Positions 15,570 through 24,009 of a stretch of 64,000 bases of DNA are shown here, one piece after another. This DNA is from Microbacterium imperiale (GTDB lineage Bacteria > Actinomycetota > Actinomycetes > Actinomycetales > Microbacteriaceae). The stretch covers positions 3,076,933 to 3,140,932 of the forward strand of contig NZ_JAGIOK010000001.1 of NCBI RefSeq assembly GCF_017876655.1. Direction: 5' to 3'. The notes under the pieces were generated by a model. That model worked only from the letters and a program-made list of their open reading frames with translations. It made no database searches and was not told the origin of the DNA. Every line of letters starts with the position of its first letter. Within the stretch, counting starts at the first letter, position 1. Position numbers and translations under genes: made by a program.

Positions 15570-17378
15570 GTGTCCACTTCTGCTGAACCCACCGCTGTCG
15601 AGGCTCCCGAGGAGCCTGCCGTCATCACCTTCCGCGACCTCGGGCTGGGGGAGCAGGTACTGAAGGCGCTCTCCGACGTCGGCTACGAGACCCCCTCGGC
15701 CATTCAGGCCGCGACCATCCCCACGCTGCTCGAAGGGCGCGACGTCGTCGGGTTGGCGCAGACCGGTACCGGCAAGACCGCGGCCTTCGCGCTGCCGATC
15801 CTCGACCGCCTCGACCTGACGCAGAAGACCACGCAGGCGCTCGTGCTCGCGCCCACCCGTGAGCTCGCCCTGCAGGTGTGCGAGGCGTTCGAGAAGTACG
15901 CCTCGCGGACCCGCGGTGTGCACGTGCTGCCCGTCTACGGCGGCCAGGGGTACGGCGTGCAGCTGTCGGCGCTCCGCCGCGGCGTGCACGTCATCGTCGG
16001 CACGCCCGGCCGCATCATGGACCACCTCGACAAGGGCACGCTCGACCTGTCGGAGCTGAAGTACCTCGTGCTCGACGAGGCCGACGAGATGCTGAAGATG
16101 GGCTTCGCTGAAGACGTCGAGACGATCCTCGCCGACACCCCCGACACCAAGCAGGTCGCCCTGTTCTCGGCGACCATGCCCGCGGCGATCCGCCGCATGT
16201 CGAAGCAGTACCTCAACGATCCCGAAGAGATCACGGTCGCCTCCAAGACCACGACGTCGTCGACGATCACCCAGCGCTACCTGATCGTGTCGTACCAGCA
16301 GAAGATCGACGCGCTCACCCGCATCCTCGAGGTCGAGAACTTCGAGGCGATGATCGTCTTCGCCCGCACCAAGAGCGCGACCGAAGAGGTCGCCGAGAAG
16401 CTGCGCGCCCGCGGCTACTCCGCCGCCGCCATCAACGGCGACGTCGCGCAGGTGCAGCGCGAGCGCACGGTGAACCAGCTGAAGTCGGGCAAGCTCGACA
16501 TCCTCGTCGCCACGGATGTCGCCGCGCGCGGCCTCGACGTCGAGCGGATCTCGCACGTCGTGAACTTCGACATCTCGACCGACACCGAGTCGTACGTCCA
16601 CCGCATCGGTCGCACCGGCCGTGCCGGCCGCACGGGCGACGCGATCAGCTTCGTCACCCCGCGCGAGCGGGGCCTCGTCTCGGCGATCGAGCGCGCCACC
16701 CGCCAGCCGCTGACGCAGATGCAGCTGCCGAGCGTCGACGAGGTCAACGTCACGCGCCTGTCGCGCTTCGACGACCGCATCACGGCCGCGCTGGAAGAGA
16801 CCGACCGCATCGAGCGCTTCCGCGACATCATCGCCCACTACGTCCGTCACCACGACGTGCCCGAGGTCGATGTCGCCGCCGCGCTCGCGCTGGTCGCTCA
16901 GGGCGAGACGCCGCTGCTGCTCGAGCCCGATCCCGAGCCCCGCGCCCGGGCCCCGCGCGACGACCGCGCGCCGCGTTCCTTCGATCGCGAGGACCGCGAC
17001 GGCCGCCCCGAGCGCCGCCCGCGCGCGAGCAACCCGAACATGACGACCTACCGCATCGCGGTCGGCAAGCGCCACCGCGTCGAGCCGCGTCAGATCGTCG
17101 GCGCCCTGGCGAACGAGGGTGGACTGAGCCGCGGCGACTTCGGCGCGATCCAGATCCGTCCGGACTTCTCGCTCGTCGAGCTGCCGTCCGACATGCCCCA
17201 GTCGACGCTCGACCGCCTCGCCGACACCCGCATCTCGGGCAAGGCCATCGAGATCCGGCTCGACACCGGCGGCCCGAGCCGGCGACCGCGTGACCGGCTC
17301 GACCGCGACGACCGCTCGAACGACCGAGACGACCGCCCGGCCCGCAAACCCCGCCACCGCTCGGACGCTCGCGACTGA
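15570..17378 (+). CDS. deaD: DEAD-box RNA helicase, DeaD/CsdA type
   Basis: 602 residues, GTG start. All helicase motifs are intact: Q-motif GYETPSAIQ, AQTGTGKT (I), PTRELA (Ia), TPGR (Ib), DEADEM (II), SAT (III), ARGLDV (V) and HRIGRTGR (VI). After a charged linker (about 450-490), residues 490-565 form a DbpA-type RNA-binding domain (MTTYRIAVGKRHRVEPRQIVGAL). The tail is Arg/Asp-rich and disordered (RLDRDDRSNDRDDRPARK). It unwinds structured RNA in ribosome assembly, mRNA decay and cold adaptation. A long GC hairpin follows at 17390-17432. Confidence 0.93.
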   Translation: MSTSAEPTAVEAPEEPAVITFRDLGLGEQVLKALSDVGYETPSAIQAATIPTLLEGRDVVGLAQTGTGKTAAFALPILDRLDLTQKTTQALVLAPTRELALQVCEAFEKYASRTRGVHVLPVYGGQGYGVQLSALRRGVHVIVGTPGRIMDHLDKGTLDLSELKYLVLDEADEMLKMGFAEDVETILADTPDTKQVALFSATMPAAIRRMSKQYLNDPEEITVASKTTTSSTITQRYLIVSYQQKIDALTRILEVENFEAMIVFARTKSATEEVAEKLRARGYSAAAINGDVAQVQRERTVNQLKSGKLDILVATDVAARGLDVERISHVVNFDISTDTESYVHRIGRTGRAGRTGDAISFVTPRERGLVSAIERATRQPLTQMQLPSVDEVNVTRLSRFDDRITAALEETDRIERFRDIIAHYVRHHDVPEVDVAAALALVAQGETPLLLEPDPEPRARAPRDDRAPRSFDREDRDGRPERRPRASNPNMTTYRIAVGKRHRVEPRQIVGALANEGGLSRGDFGAIQIRPDFSLVELPSDMPQSTLDRLADTRISGKAIEIRLDTGGPSRRPRDRLDRDDRSNDRDDRPARKPRHRSDARD

Positions 17379-17388
17379 CGCCGTGTGA

Positions 17389-17432
17389 CCCCCGCGGCGG
17401 ACGCAGACGGTACGCACGCATCCGCCGCGGGG
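17389..17432 (+). terminator. Hairpin after deaD
   Basis: CCCCGCGGCGGA at 17390-17401 is the exact reverse complement of TCCGCCGCGGGG at 17421-17432, with a 19-base inner part that can pair a little more. It starts 11 bases after the deaD stop. No T run follows. Confidence 0.65.
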
Positions 17433-17521
17433 CAACCCCGGTTCGCGGCATCCGTTCCGCGTGCACAGTGGAGACCGTCCCGCCACTGCGGGGCATCACA
17501 CGACGCGATCGGAGGCAGCAC

Positions 17522-17659
17522 ATGACTGCGGACCACCACGGACGAGACGACGACGGTCAGCACGAGAGCGACGACGCGGCGGCATCCGCCGGCTCCGAGT
17601 CGCCCGAAGAGGGCGCGGAAGCCGAAGAGGCCGCGGAGGACGCGCGGACCGACCGCTGA
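17522..17659 (+). CDS. 45-residue highly acidic small protein
   Basis: An ATG at 17522 sits six bases after GGAGG (17511-17515), a near-ideal RBS in a genome where many starts have weak ones. It opens a 45-codon frame. The product starts MTADHHGRDDDGQHESDD, is about one-third Asp/Glu, has almost no hydrophobic residues and ends EDARTDR. It should be disordered. Codon use at third positions is GC-rich as in real genes here. It lies alone between the deaD terminator and an SDR gene. The function is unknown. Confidence 0.6.
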   Translation: MTADHHGRDDDGQHESDDAAASAGSESPEEGAEAEEAAEDARTDR

Positions 17660-17741
17660 CCTGTCGGCGGTGCCCGTAGCGCCTCGGATGACCGGGCGCA
17701 ACGGGCATCGCCGGGCATCCGGTCGGCGCGATGCTTCGGGG

Positions 17742-18644
17742 ATGAGCAATCTCTCCCGTCTTGCGAATCTGTCCGGGCGCACCGTCGTGGTCGTCGGCGC
17801 GTCGACCGGCATCGGACGGGGAACCGCGCTGCGGGCAGCCCAGTTCGGCGCGGACGTCGTCGTGTTCTCGCGTCGGGCCGACGCGTTGGCCAGCCTCGTC
17901 GAGCGGATCGAGGAAGCGGGCGGCAGAGCGCACGCCGTCGTCGGCGATGTGGCCCGGCCCGGTGACGTCGAGCGTCTCGCCGACGAGGCCGAAGCCCTCT
18001 TCGGAAAGATCGACGTCTGGATCCACAACGCCGGCGTCGCCACGATCGCGCCGTTCTGGGAGGCGCCGATCGACGAGCACGTTCGGGTCGTCGAGACCAA
18101 CCTCGCGGGGGCGATGCGCGGCGCTCACACGGCCCTGCGCCGCTTCATCGCGCAGGGGTCGGGTGTGCTGGTGAACACGGCGTCGGTCGAGAGCGTCGTG
18201 CCGCTGGCATACCAGGCGTCGTACGCGGCGACCAAGGCCGGGGTGCTCAGCCTGACCCGGACGTTGCAGCAGGAGCTGCGGCTGACGCAGGTCCCGGGCG
18301 TCTCGGTGGCCGCGGTGCTGCCGTGGGCGGTGCGCACGCCGTTCTGGCGGCACGCCGGCAACCACGCCGGCCGGGCGCTGCGCATGCCGCTCATGGACGA
18401 ACCGGAACCGGTCGTCGATGCGCTGCTGTCGGCCGCCGTCGCGCCGAAGGTCGCGCAGCCCGCCGGGTGGAAGGCTCGGGCCTCGCTCATCGGTGCGCGG
18501 CTCGCTCCGCGCCTGACGACCCGGCTCGCGGCCGACCTGACTCACGCCCGGCTTCGCGGCGGCAAGACCACACCGCCGAGCTCCGGCGCGGTGCTCCGGC
18601 CCCTCGGCGATCCCGCGACGGTCGCCGAGACGCCGCGCCGCTGA
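17742..18644 (+). CDS. Short-chain dehydrogenase/reductase (SDR)
   Basis: 300 residues from the ATG at 17742; an upstream frame extension to 17670 lacks a good start. The Rossmann motif is VVGASTGIG, the NAG motif is HNAGVA, the catalytic Ser is in VNTASVES and Tyr-Lys is in YAATKAG. The C-terminal about 70 residues extend beyond a classical 250-residue SDR and are basic (ARLAPRLTTRLAADLTHARLRGG). The substrate is unknown. It converges with the next two genes across a perfect palindrome. Confidence 0.87.
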   Translation: MSNLSRLANLSGRTVVVVGASTGIGRGTALRAAQFGADVVVFSRRADALASLVERIEEAGGRAHAVVGDVARPGDVERLADEAEALFGKIDVWIHNAGVATIAPFWEAPIDEHVRVVETNLAGAMRGAHTALRRFIAQGSGVLVNTASVESVVPLAYQASYAATKAGVLSLTRTLQQELRLTQVPGVSVAAVLPWAVRTPFWRHAGNHAGRALRMPLMDEPEPVVDALLSAAVAPKVAQPAGWKARASLIGARLAPRLTTRLAADLTHARLRGGKTTPPSSGAVLRPLGDPATVAETPRR

Positions 18645-18672
18645 GCGGTCGGCGCCCGCGGGCGCCGACCGC
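18645..18672. terminator. Perfect 28-base palindrome between convergent genes
   Basis: GCGGTCGGCGCCCG is followed directly by its reverse complement CGGGCGCCGACCGC. It begins one base after the SDR stop and ends seven bases before the stop of the oppositely oriented gene, so it can serve both directions. Confidence 0.75.
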
Positions 18673-18679
18673 CTCTGGC

Positions 18680-19270
18680 TCAGCGTCGGGAGACGATGCG
18701 GCGCAGCACGCGGAACGCACCCCACGCGGCGAGCACCCACGGCCCGGCGACGAGGATCGGGTCGAGCCAGGTGTGGTGCCGATCGACGCGTCCCCGCCCG
18801 AACCGGGACCGAATGGGATGCCGCCGTGCCTCGGCCAGCACACCCGTCTCGGTGATCGGGTTGTCGGGACGCGCGCTCGCGAACGACCGCAGGTGCGCGC
18901 CGATCGCTTCGACGCGGTCGCCCACGATCAGCAGCAGCCAGTGGGCGGCGCGCCCCTCGCTGAAGCGGTCGTACGCCAGCTTGCGGATCCGGCCCGATAC
19001 ACCGTGCAGTGGCTGCGCGGTACCGAACACGGGCGTCAGGAACGCGTGCTCGATCGAGCGTTCCCGATCCGAATCGAGTGCTTGCCGCGGCGGCATCCCG
19101 CGTCCGACCGCCGCGTCGTCGATCTTCTCGACGACGCCCGAGGGGCGGTCGGCGGGATCCAGGTCGACGCCCCAGCCGGGGATCCGCGCGCGCAGCGCCG
19201 CACGGTCGGGGGCGGGCCGGGGGACGCTCGCGGTGTAGGGGATGGGCGTGTTCGAGGAGTTCGAGCTCAT
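18680..19270 (-). CDS. Protein of unknown function with C-terminal membrane helix, partner of Zn-ADH
   Basis: 196 residues, ATG start only three bases after the stop of the alcohol-dehydrogenase gene, so the two should be one transcript. The front is Pro/Arg-rich (SVPRPAPDRAALRARIPGWGVDLDPADRPSGV). The middle has EHAFLTPVFGTAQPLHGVSGRIRKLAYDRFSEGRAAHWLLLIVGDRVE. One hydrophobic helix (DPILVAGPWVLAAWGAF) and a basic end follow. No named domain was recognised. The position suggests a membrane-linked partner of the dehydrogenase. Confidence 0.65.
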   Translation of the reverse strand: MSSNSSNTPIPYTASVPRPAPDRAALRARIPGWGVDLDPADRPSGVVEKIDDAAVGRGMPPRQALDSDRERSIEHAFLTPVFGTAQPLHGVSGRIRKLAYDRFSEGRAAHWLLLIVGDRVEAIGAHLRSFASARPDNPITETGVLAEARRHPIRSRFGRGRVDRHHTWLDPILVAGPWVLAAWGAFRVLRRIVSRR

Positions 19271-19273
19271 GGA

Positions 19274-20416
19274 TCAGCCTTCCGACGGGACGACGACGGT
19301 CTTGACGCAGTCATCGAGCTTGGACGAGAACATGTGGTACCCCTCGGCGATGTGCTCGAGCGGGACGCGGTGCGTCACGAGGTCGCCGGGGGAGATGTAG
19401 CCGGCGCGGATGTGCTCGAACAGTCGCGGCCACTGGCGCTTGACCGGCGCCTGGTTCATCCGCAGCGTCAGGCCCTTGTTGAGCGCGTCGCCGAACTTCA
19501 CGGCGCTGAACAGCGGACCGTATGCACCGATCACCGAGACGCGGCCGCCCTTGCGGGCGCCGTCGATGGCCCAGTTCAGGGCGATGGGCGACCCGCCCTG
19601 CAGCTTGAGCTTGGCCGAGGTGATGTGCTGCGTGACGTTGCCGTCGGCTTCGGCGCCCACCGCGTCGATGACGACGTCGGCCCCGAGATAGTCGGTCATC
19701 TTCTTCATCTGCACGACGATGTCCTTGTGCTCCGAGAAGTTGACCGTCTCGGCGTGCGCCAACGTCCGCGCCTTCTCGAGGCGGTAGTCGAGGTGGTCGA
19801 TGGAGATCACCCGGCCCGCGCCCATGAGCCACGCCGACTGCGCCGCTGCGAGACCGACCGGACCTGCTCCCAGGACCACGACCGTGTCGCCCTCGACGAT
19901 GTCACCCAGCTGCGCGCCGAAGTACCCCGTCGAATACGCGTCGGTCAGCATGAGCGCGTCTTCGTCCGACATCCATTCCGGGATGACGGTGGGCCCGACG
20001 TCCGCGAAGGGGACCCGCACTCGCTCGGCCTGGCCGCCGTCATACCCGCCGGCGGTGTGCGAATAGCCGTAGATGCCGCCGACCGCGTTGGCGTTGACGT
20101 TGTGGCAGTTCGAGAACAGACCGCGGGCGCAGAAGTAGCACGAGCCGCAGTAGATGTTGAACGGCACCATGACGCGGTCGCCGACGGCGAGGTTGGTCAC
20201 GGCCCCGCCGAGCTGCTCGACGACGCCGATGAACTCGTGGCCGAACGTGTGGCCGATGCGGGTGTCGGGCATCATGCCGTGATACAGGTGCAGGTCCGAA
20301 CCGCAGATCGCCGCGAGGGTCACGCGGATGATCGCGTCATGCGGATGCTCGATGCGCGGATCGGGCTTGTCCTCAACCCGCACTTTGTACGGACCGCGAT
20401 AGGTCATGGCTTTCAT
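19274..20416 (-). CDS. Zinc-dependent alcohol dehydrogenase (formaldehyde-dehydrogenase-like MDR)
   Basis: 380 residues from the ATG at 20416 (MKAMTYRGPYK), preceded by AGAGGCG; the open frame extends upstream without an RBS. Catalytic zinc ligands are seen in CGSDLHLYH and GHEFIG. The structural zinc loop is CGSCYFCARGLFSNC. The cofactor motif is GAGPVG followed by the acidic ISIDHLD, which favours NAD(H). The length fits the glutathione-independent formaldehyde dehydrogenase-like branch. The long loop around NANAVGGIYGYSHTAGGYDGGQAE is typical of that group. Confidence 0.88.
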   Translation of the reverse strand: MKAMTYRGPYKVRVEDKPDPRIEHPHDAIIRVTLAAICGSDLHLYHGMMPDTRIGHTFGHEFIGVVEQLGGAVTNLAVGDRVMVPFNIYCGSCYFCARGLFSNCHNVNANAVGGIYGYSHTAGGYDGGQAERVRVPFADVGPTVIPEWMSDEDALMLTDAYSTGYFGAQLGDIVEGDTVVVLGAGPVGLAAAQSAWLMGAGRVISIDHLDYRLEKARTLAHAETVNFSEHKDIVVQMKKMTDYLGADVVIDAVGAEADGNVTQHITSAKLKLQGGSPIALNWAIDGARKGGRVSVIGAYGPLFSAVKFGDALNKGLTLRMNQAPVKRQWPRLFEHIRAGYISPGDLVTHRVPLEHIAEGYHMFSSKLDDCVKTVVVPSEG

Positions 20417-20627
20417 CGATCGCCTCTCTGCCAGTGATCCCGATACCTTGCGGGGCGTCGTCCGCTGTGGCACACGGGGTGGACGCGGCCGCATGCGCGG
20501 GCTATCGTGCCGTTCACTCGGCGCGGTCGTCACGGCGCCGGCTTGCACACCGCGCCGACGTCGGTCAAGGCGCTCGGAGGATGCTGCGTCACGCCCCTAG
20601 CGTCTCGTCGTACCCCCGAGGAGTTGT

Positions 20628-21704
20628 ATGAGCACCGCCACCGAGACCGTTCCCGTCGGCCACGCCATCGGCGAGGCCCTTCCCTTCTCGCCCCGCGGCC
20701 CGGTCAGCGCCATGCTCATGCGTGAGCTCGTCGAGCCGGTGACGGTGGGCCTCCCGCCCGACACGGGCGATATCGTCGGCCGCGCGCTCGCCGAGACGTC
20801 CGACATCCTGCACGACGACGACCTGCAGCTGAGCCTCTTCCTGATGTACGCCCTCAGCTACGGCTCGCTCGCCGCGCTCGATGCGACGTGGGAGTGGGAA
20901 CCGTCGCTCCTCGCGGTGCGGGCGCGCATCGAACGCGCTCTCGAGGCAGCGGTGCGCCGCATCGCCGATGTGGCCGACGCGCCGGCGCCCGAGCGGGATG
21001 CCGTCGCGCGCTGGCTGTTCGAACTCACCGCCCCCACGGCCGGCCCGGGGATGTCGCGCTACGTCGCGAAGAAGGCGACGCTCGAGCAGCTGCGCGAGTT
21101 CCTGATCCACCGCACGGTCTACACGCTGCGTGAAGCCGACCCGCACTCGTGGGCGATTCCGCGGCTGACGGGGCGCCCGAAGGCGGCGCTGGTCGAGATC
21201 CAGTCCGACGAGTACGGCGCGGGCGACCCCGAGCGGGTGCACGCGGCGATCTTCGCTCGGACCGTGCGCGGCGTGGGCCTCGACGACACCTACGGCGCCT
21301 ACATCGACCAGGTTCCGGCGATCGTCATCGCCAACCACAACGTGATGTCGATGTTCGGTCTGCACCGCCGGCTGCTCGGGGCGGTCATCGGCCACCTCGC
21401 CGCCTTCGAGATGACCTCGTCGATCCCGAACCGCTCGTACGGCGACGGATTCCGCCGTCACGGGTTCGGGACCGACGTGACCTGGTATTTCGACGAGCAC
21501 GTCGAGGCCGACGCCGTCCACGAGCAGATCGCCGGACGCGATCTCGCCGGCGCGCTCGCCGAGGACGAGCCCGCGCTGATGCCCGACATCCTCTTCGGCG
21601 CACGCGCGTGTCTCGCGCTCGACGACCTCATGGGCGACCACATCCTGGGCAGCTGGGAGGCGGGGCACAGCTCGCTTCGGCAACCGGTCACGGCACCGGC
21701 ATGA
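20628..21704 (+). CDS. Haem-oxygenase-fold di-iron protein (iron-containing redox enzyme family)
   Basis: 358 residues, ATG start. The C-terminal two-thirds carry the ligand pattern of haem-oxygenase-like diiron oxidases/oxygenases: EIQSDEYG (E190), H205, E261 in AAFEMTSSIPNRSYGDGFRRHGF, and DEHVEADAVH (289-298). Known members oxidise amino or fatty acids or make N-oxygenated products; this substrate is unknown. Its TGA overlaps the ATG of a GT2 gene, which in turn overlaps a CDGSH gene: a three-gene operon combining iron oxidation chemistry, sugar transfer and a 2Fe-2S electron carrier. Confidence 0.82.
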   Translation: MSTATETVPVGHAIGEALPFSPRGPVSAMLMRELVEPVTVGLPPDTGDIVGRALAETSDILHDDDLQLSLFLMYALSYGSLAALDATWEWEPSLLAVRARIERALEAAVRRIADVADAPAPERDAVARWLFELTAPTAGPGMSRYVAKKATLEQLREFLIHRTVYTLREADPHSWAIPRLTGRPKAALVEIQSDEYGAGDPERVHAAIFARTVRGVGLDDTYGAYIDQVPAIVIANHNVMSMFGLHRRLLGAVIGHLAAFEMTSSIPNRSYGDGFRRHGFGTDVTWYFDEHVEADAVHEQIAGRDLAGALAEDEPALMPDILFGARACLALDDLMGDHILGSWEAGHSSLRQPVTAPA

Positions 21705-22660
21705 CCGTACGGCAGGCAGCCGAGTACGTGCTGCCGCTGCGGTGGGATGACGCGACGGAGGCCGTCGCCGCCGTCGAGCTGGGGGAGTACCTCGCCTGGC
21801 TCGCCTCACGCGTCGATGTCACCGTCGTCGACGGCTCGCCGCCGCAGCTGTTCGCAGCGCATCGTCGCGACTGGCCGGCCGTGCGGATCATGCCGCCGTC
21901 CGTCCCCGGCAGGAACGGCAAGGCGCGCGGTGCGATGACGGGGATCCTCGTCGCGCGACACCCGCGCATCGTCATCGCCGACGACGACGTGCGCTACGAC
22001 CAGCCCGCGCTCGACGCGGTGCTCGACGCCCTCGAACGGGCCGACGTCGTGCGGCCGCAGAACGTGTGGACCAGACGCCCCTGGCACGCCCGGTGGGACA
22101 CCGGCCGGACGCTCCTCAACCGCGCGTGCGGGGGCGACTACAGCGGCACCGTGGGCGTGCGGGCCGAGCTCGCGCGCCCCGGCTACGACACCGACGTGCT
22201 GTTCGAGAACCTCGAACTCGAACGCACCGTCCGTGCCCGCGGCGGACGCGTCGTCGTCGCGCGCGGGCTCTACGTCGGGCGCCACCCCGCGTCCGGTCAC
22301 CGCTTCGGCGAGCAGCGCGTGCGCCAGGCCTACGACAGCTTCGCGCAGCCCCAGCGCCTGCTGGTGGAGCTCGCGCTCGCACCGGTCGCGGTGACGCTGG
22401 CACGGCGGCATCCGTTCGGTCTCGCTGTCGCTGCGGGCGCGATCGTCGCTGCGGCGGAGGTGGGGCGACGCCGCGACGGCGGAGCGGAGGTCTTCGGGGC
22501 GACCGATGCGCTGTGGGCGCTGCCCTGGGCAGGCGAGCGGGCGATCACGAGCTGGATCGCGGTGTGGTGGCGGCTGCGCGGCGGCGTGCCCTACCGCGGA
22601 ACGAAGCTGCGACGAGCGGCGAACTCCCTGCGGCGACTGCGGAAGAAGGAGAGACGATGA
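21701..22660 (+). CDS. Family 2 glycosyltransferase
   Basis: 319 residues, ATG start inside the preceding stop (ATGA). The nucleotide-sugar motif is VIADDDVRYD, with RGAMTGILVARHPRIV before it. GGDYSGTVGVRAEL and ENLELERTVRARGGRVV fit the acceptor side (ED-like E-N-LELE in place of the usual ED). A hydrophobic segment of about 20 residues (PFGLAVAAGAIVAAAEV) and a very basic C-terminus (RRAANSLRRLRKKERR) suggest membrane association. It is coupled to the di-iron protein and the CDGSH gene. Confidence 0.8.
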   Translation: MTVRQAAEYVLPLRWDDATEAVAAVELGEYLAWLASRVDVTVVDGSPPQLFAAHRRDWPAVRIMPPSVPGRNGKARGAMTGILVARHPRIVIADDDVRYDQPALDAVLDALERADVVRPQNVWTRRPWHARWDTGRTLLNRACGGDYSGTVGVRAELARPGYDTDVLFENLELERTVRARGGRVVVARGLYVGRHPASGHRFGEQRVRQAYDSFAQPQRLLVELALAPVAVTLARRHPFGLAVAAGAIVAAAEVGRRRDGGAEVFGATDALWALPWAGERAITSWIAVWWRLRGGVPYRGTKLRRAANSLRRLRKKERR

Positions 22661-22863
22661 CCGAGCGCAAGAGCGAGACGACGAGGATCACGGCGTACCC
22701 CGACGGGCCCCTGATCGTGCGCGGCGAGATCGATCTGCGCGACGACGCGGGCAACCCGATCCCGTGCACCCGCCGGACGGTCGCCCTCTGCCGGTGCGGA
22801 GTCAGCGCGATCAAGCCGTTCTGCGACGGCACGCACAAGCTCGTCGGGTTCACCGCCGACTGA
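22657..22863 (+). CDS. CDGSH iron-sulfur domain protein
   Basis: 68 residues, ATG start overlapping the GT2 stop (ATGA). The 2Fe-2S ligands C45, C47, C56 and H60 are in CRCGVSAIKPFCDGTH, the CDGSH consensus. Such domains transfer electrons or clusters. Its place at the end of this operon makes it a candidate redox partner of the di-iron enzyme. A GC hairpin follows at 22877-22911. Confidence 0.92.
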   Translation: MTERKSETTRITAYPDGPLIVRGEIDLRDDAGNPIPCTRRTVALCRCGVSAIKPFCDGTHKLVGFTAD

Positions 22864-22876
22864 TCCCGGAACGCCG

Positions 22877-22911
22877 CAGCGGGCGGGATCCGAAGACCCC
22901 GCCCGCCGCTG
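22877..22911. terminator. Hairpin between CDGSH and catalase genes
   Basis: CAGCGG plus GCGGG on the left pair with CCCGC and CCGCTG on the right, with a two-base bulge and an inner loop of about 10 bases. It lies between two convergent genes and is probably used by both. Confidence 0.6.
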
Positions 22912-22928
22912 GTCGTACGCCGCGACGC

Positions 22929-23801
22929 TCAGAGCTTGTCGCGGATGACGCCCTCGGCCTTGTCGATGATGTTCGGCTTCGCGTCCGTCCCGTAGAGCCG
23001 GGGGTCGGGCTGCGTGGGCGGCGGCATGGGAACCGACGTGTCGGGACCGTCGAGGTACGTGAACTCGCCCTTGCCGTCCGGCGTCGGGCCCGAGGCCCAC
23101 GAGCCCTCCGCAGCGGCGGCGCCGTCCGAGAAGTTGATGTACTTGTACGAGTGCTCGCGCGCCTCGTTCGACAGCGGGAAGTTCAGCGGCACGGGAATGT
23201 CCTCCACGCCCTCTTCGCGCAGCTCCTGAGCGGCACGGATCCACTGGTTCTGGTGCATCGTGTCGCGCGCCAGGAGGAACGAGAGCATGTCCCGGACGCC
23301 CTTGTCGTCGGTCATGTGGTAGATCCGCGCGACCTGCACGCGGCCCTGCATCTCCGCGTTCGCGTTGGCCGTGAAGTCGGCGAGAAGGTTGCCGCTGGCC
23401 GTGACGTACGAACCCTGCCAGGGGTTGCCGTTGGAGTCGACGGGGCGTGCGCCGGCACCGGCGACGATCGCGGCCTGCACGTCCATTCCGCCGATCACGG
23501 CCCCGAGCACCGGGTCGGACTTCGCCGCAGCCTCGGACTGCTCGGCGGGGGCCTTCTCGAGCAGCTGGGCGATCATGATCGCGAGCATCTCGACGTGGCC
23601 GAACTCCTCTGCGCCGATGCCGTAGAGCAGGTCGCGGTACTTGCCCGGGATGTGGGCGTTCCAGGCCTGGAACCCGTACTGCATCGCAACGGTGATCTCG
23701 CCGTACTGACCGCCGAGCACCTCCTGCATGCGGCGCGCGAAGATCGCGTCCGGCTTCTCAGGGCGGGCTTCGAACTGCAATTCCTGACGATGAAAGAACA
23801 T
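22929..23801 (-). CDS. Manganese catalase family protein
   Basis: 290 residues, ATG start with a perfect RBS (AGGAGGTGAC). The di-manganese ligands of the family are recognisable: E35 in QYGEITVAMQYGFQAW, E66 and H69 in GAEEFGHVEM, then the second pair in NANAEMQGRVQVARI and RDTMHQNQW. The C-terminal tail is the usual disordered Pro/Gly-rich one. It breaks down hydrogen peroxide without haem. It sits beside other stress-type genes (CDGSH operon, SDR, MBL hydrolase). Confidence 0.92.
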   Translation of the reverse strand: MFFHRQELQFEARPEKPDAIFARRMQEVLGGQYGEITVAMQYGFQAWNAHIPGKYRDLLYGIGAEEFGHVEMLAIMIAQLLEKAPAEQSEAAAKSDPVLGAVIGGMDVQAAIVAGAGARPVDSNGNPWQGSYVTASGNLLADFTANANAEMQGRVQVARIYHMTDDKGVRDMLSFLLARDTMHQNQWIRAAQELREEGVEDIPVPLNFPLSNEAREHSYKYINFSDGAAAAEGSWASGPTPDGKGEFTYLDGPDTSVPMPPPTQPDPRLYGTDAKPNIIDKAEGVIRDKL

Positions 23802-24009
23802 GTCACCTCCTGGGGATTGCCGAACGCCGAAATGCGCCGACGCCGCGAACGTATGGCGGGCAGCGGACGCCTGCCACGGGCCTTGACGCGTCGCCCTTCC
23901 GGTGCGACCATCACGCCCGCGCGCATCCGTGACCGGCCCTGCGCCGCTGTCAACCCCCGGGTGTTCCGCCGCTCCGCTTCAGAGGATCGGCGCGACCGAA
24001 GGAGAAGCC

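Noticed and set aside
18323..20437. Plus-strand frame of about 700 codons across the SDR end and the alcohol dehydrogenase
   Set aside because: It crosses a palindromic terminator and two real genes in the other orientation; shadow of high GC.
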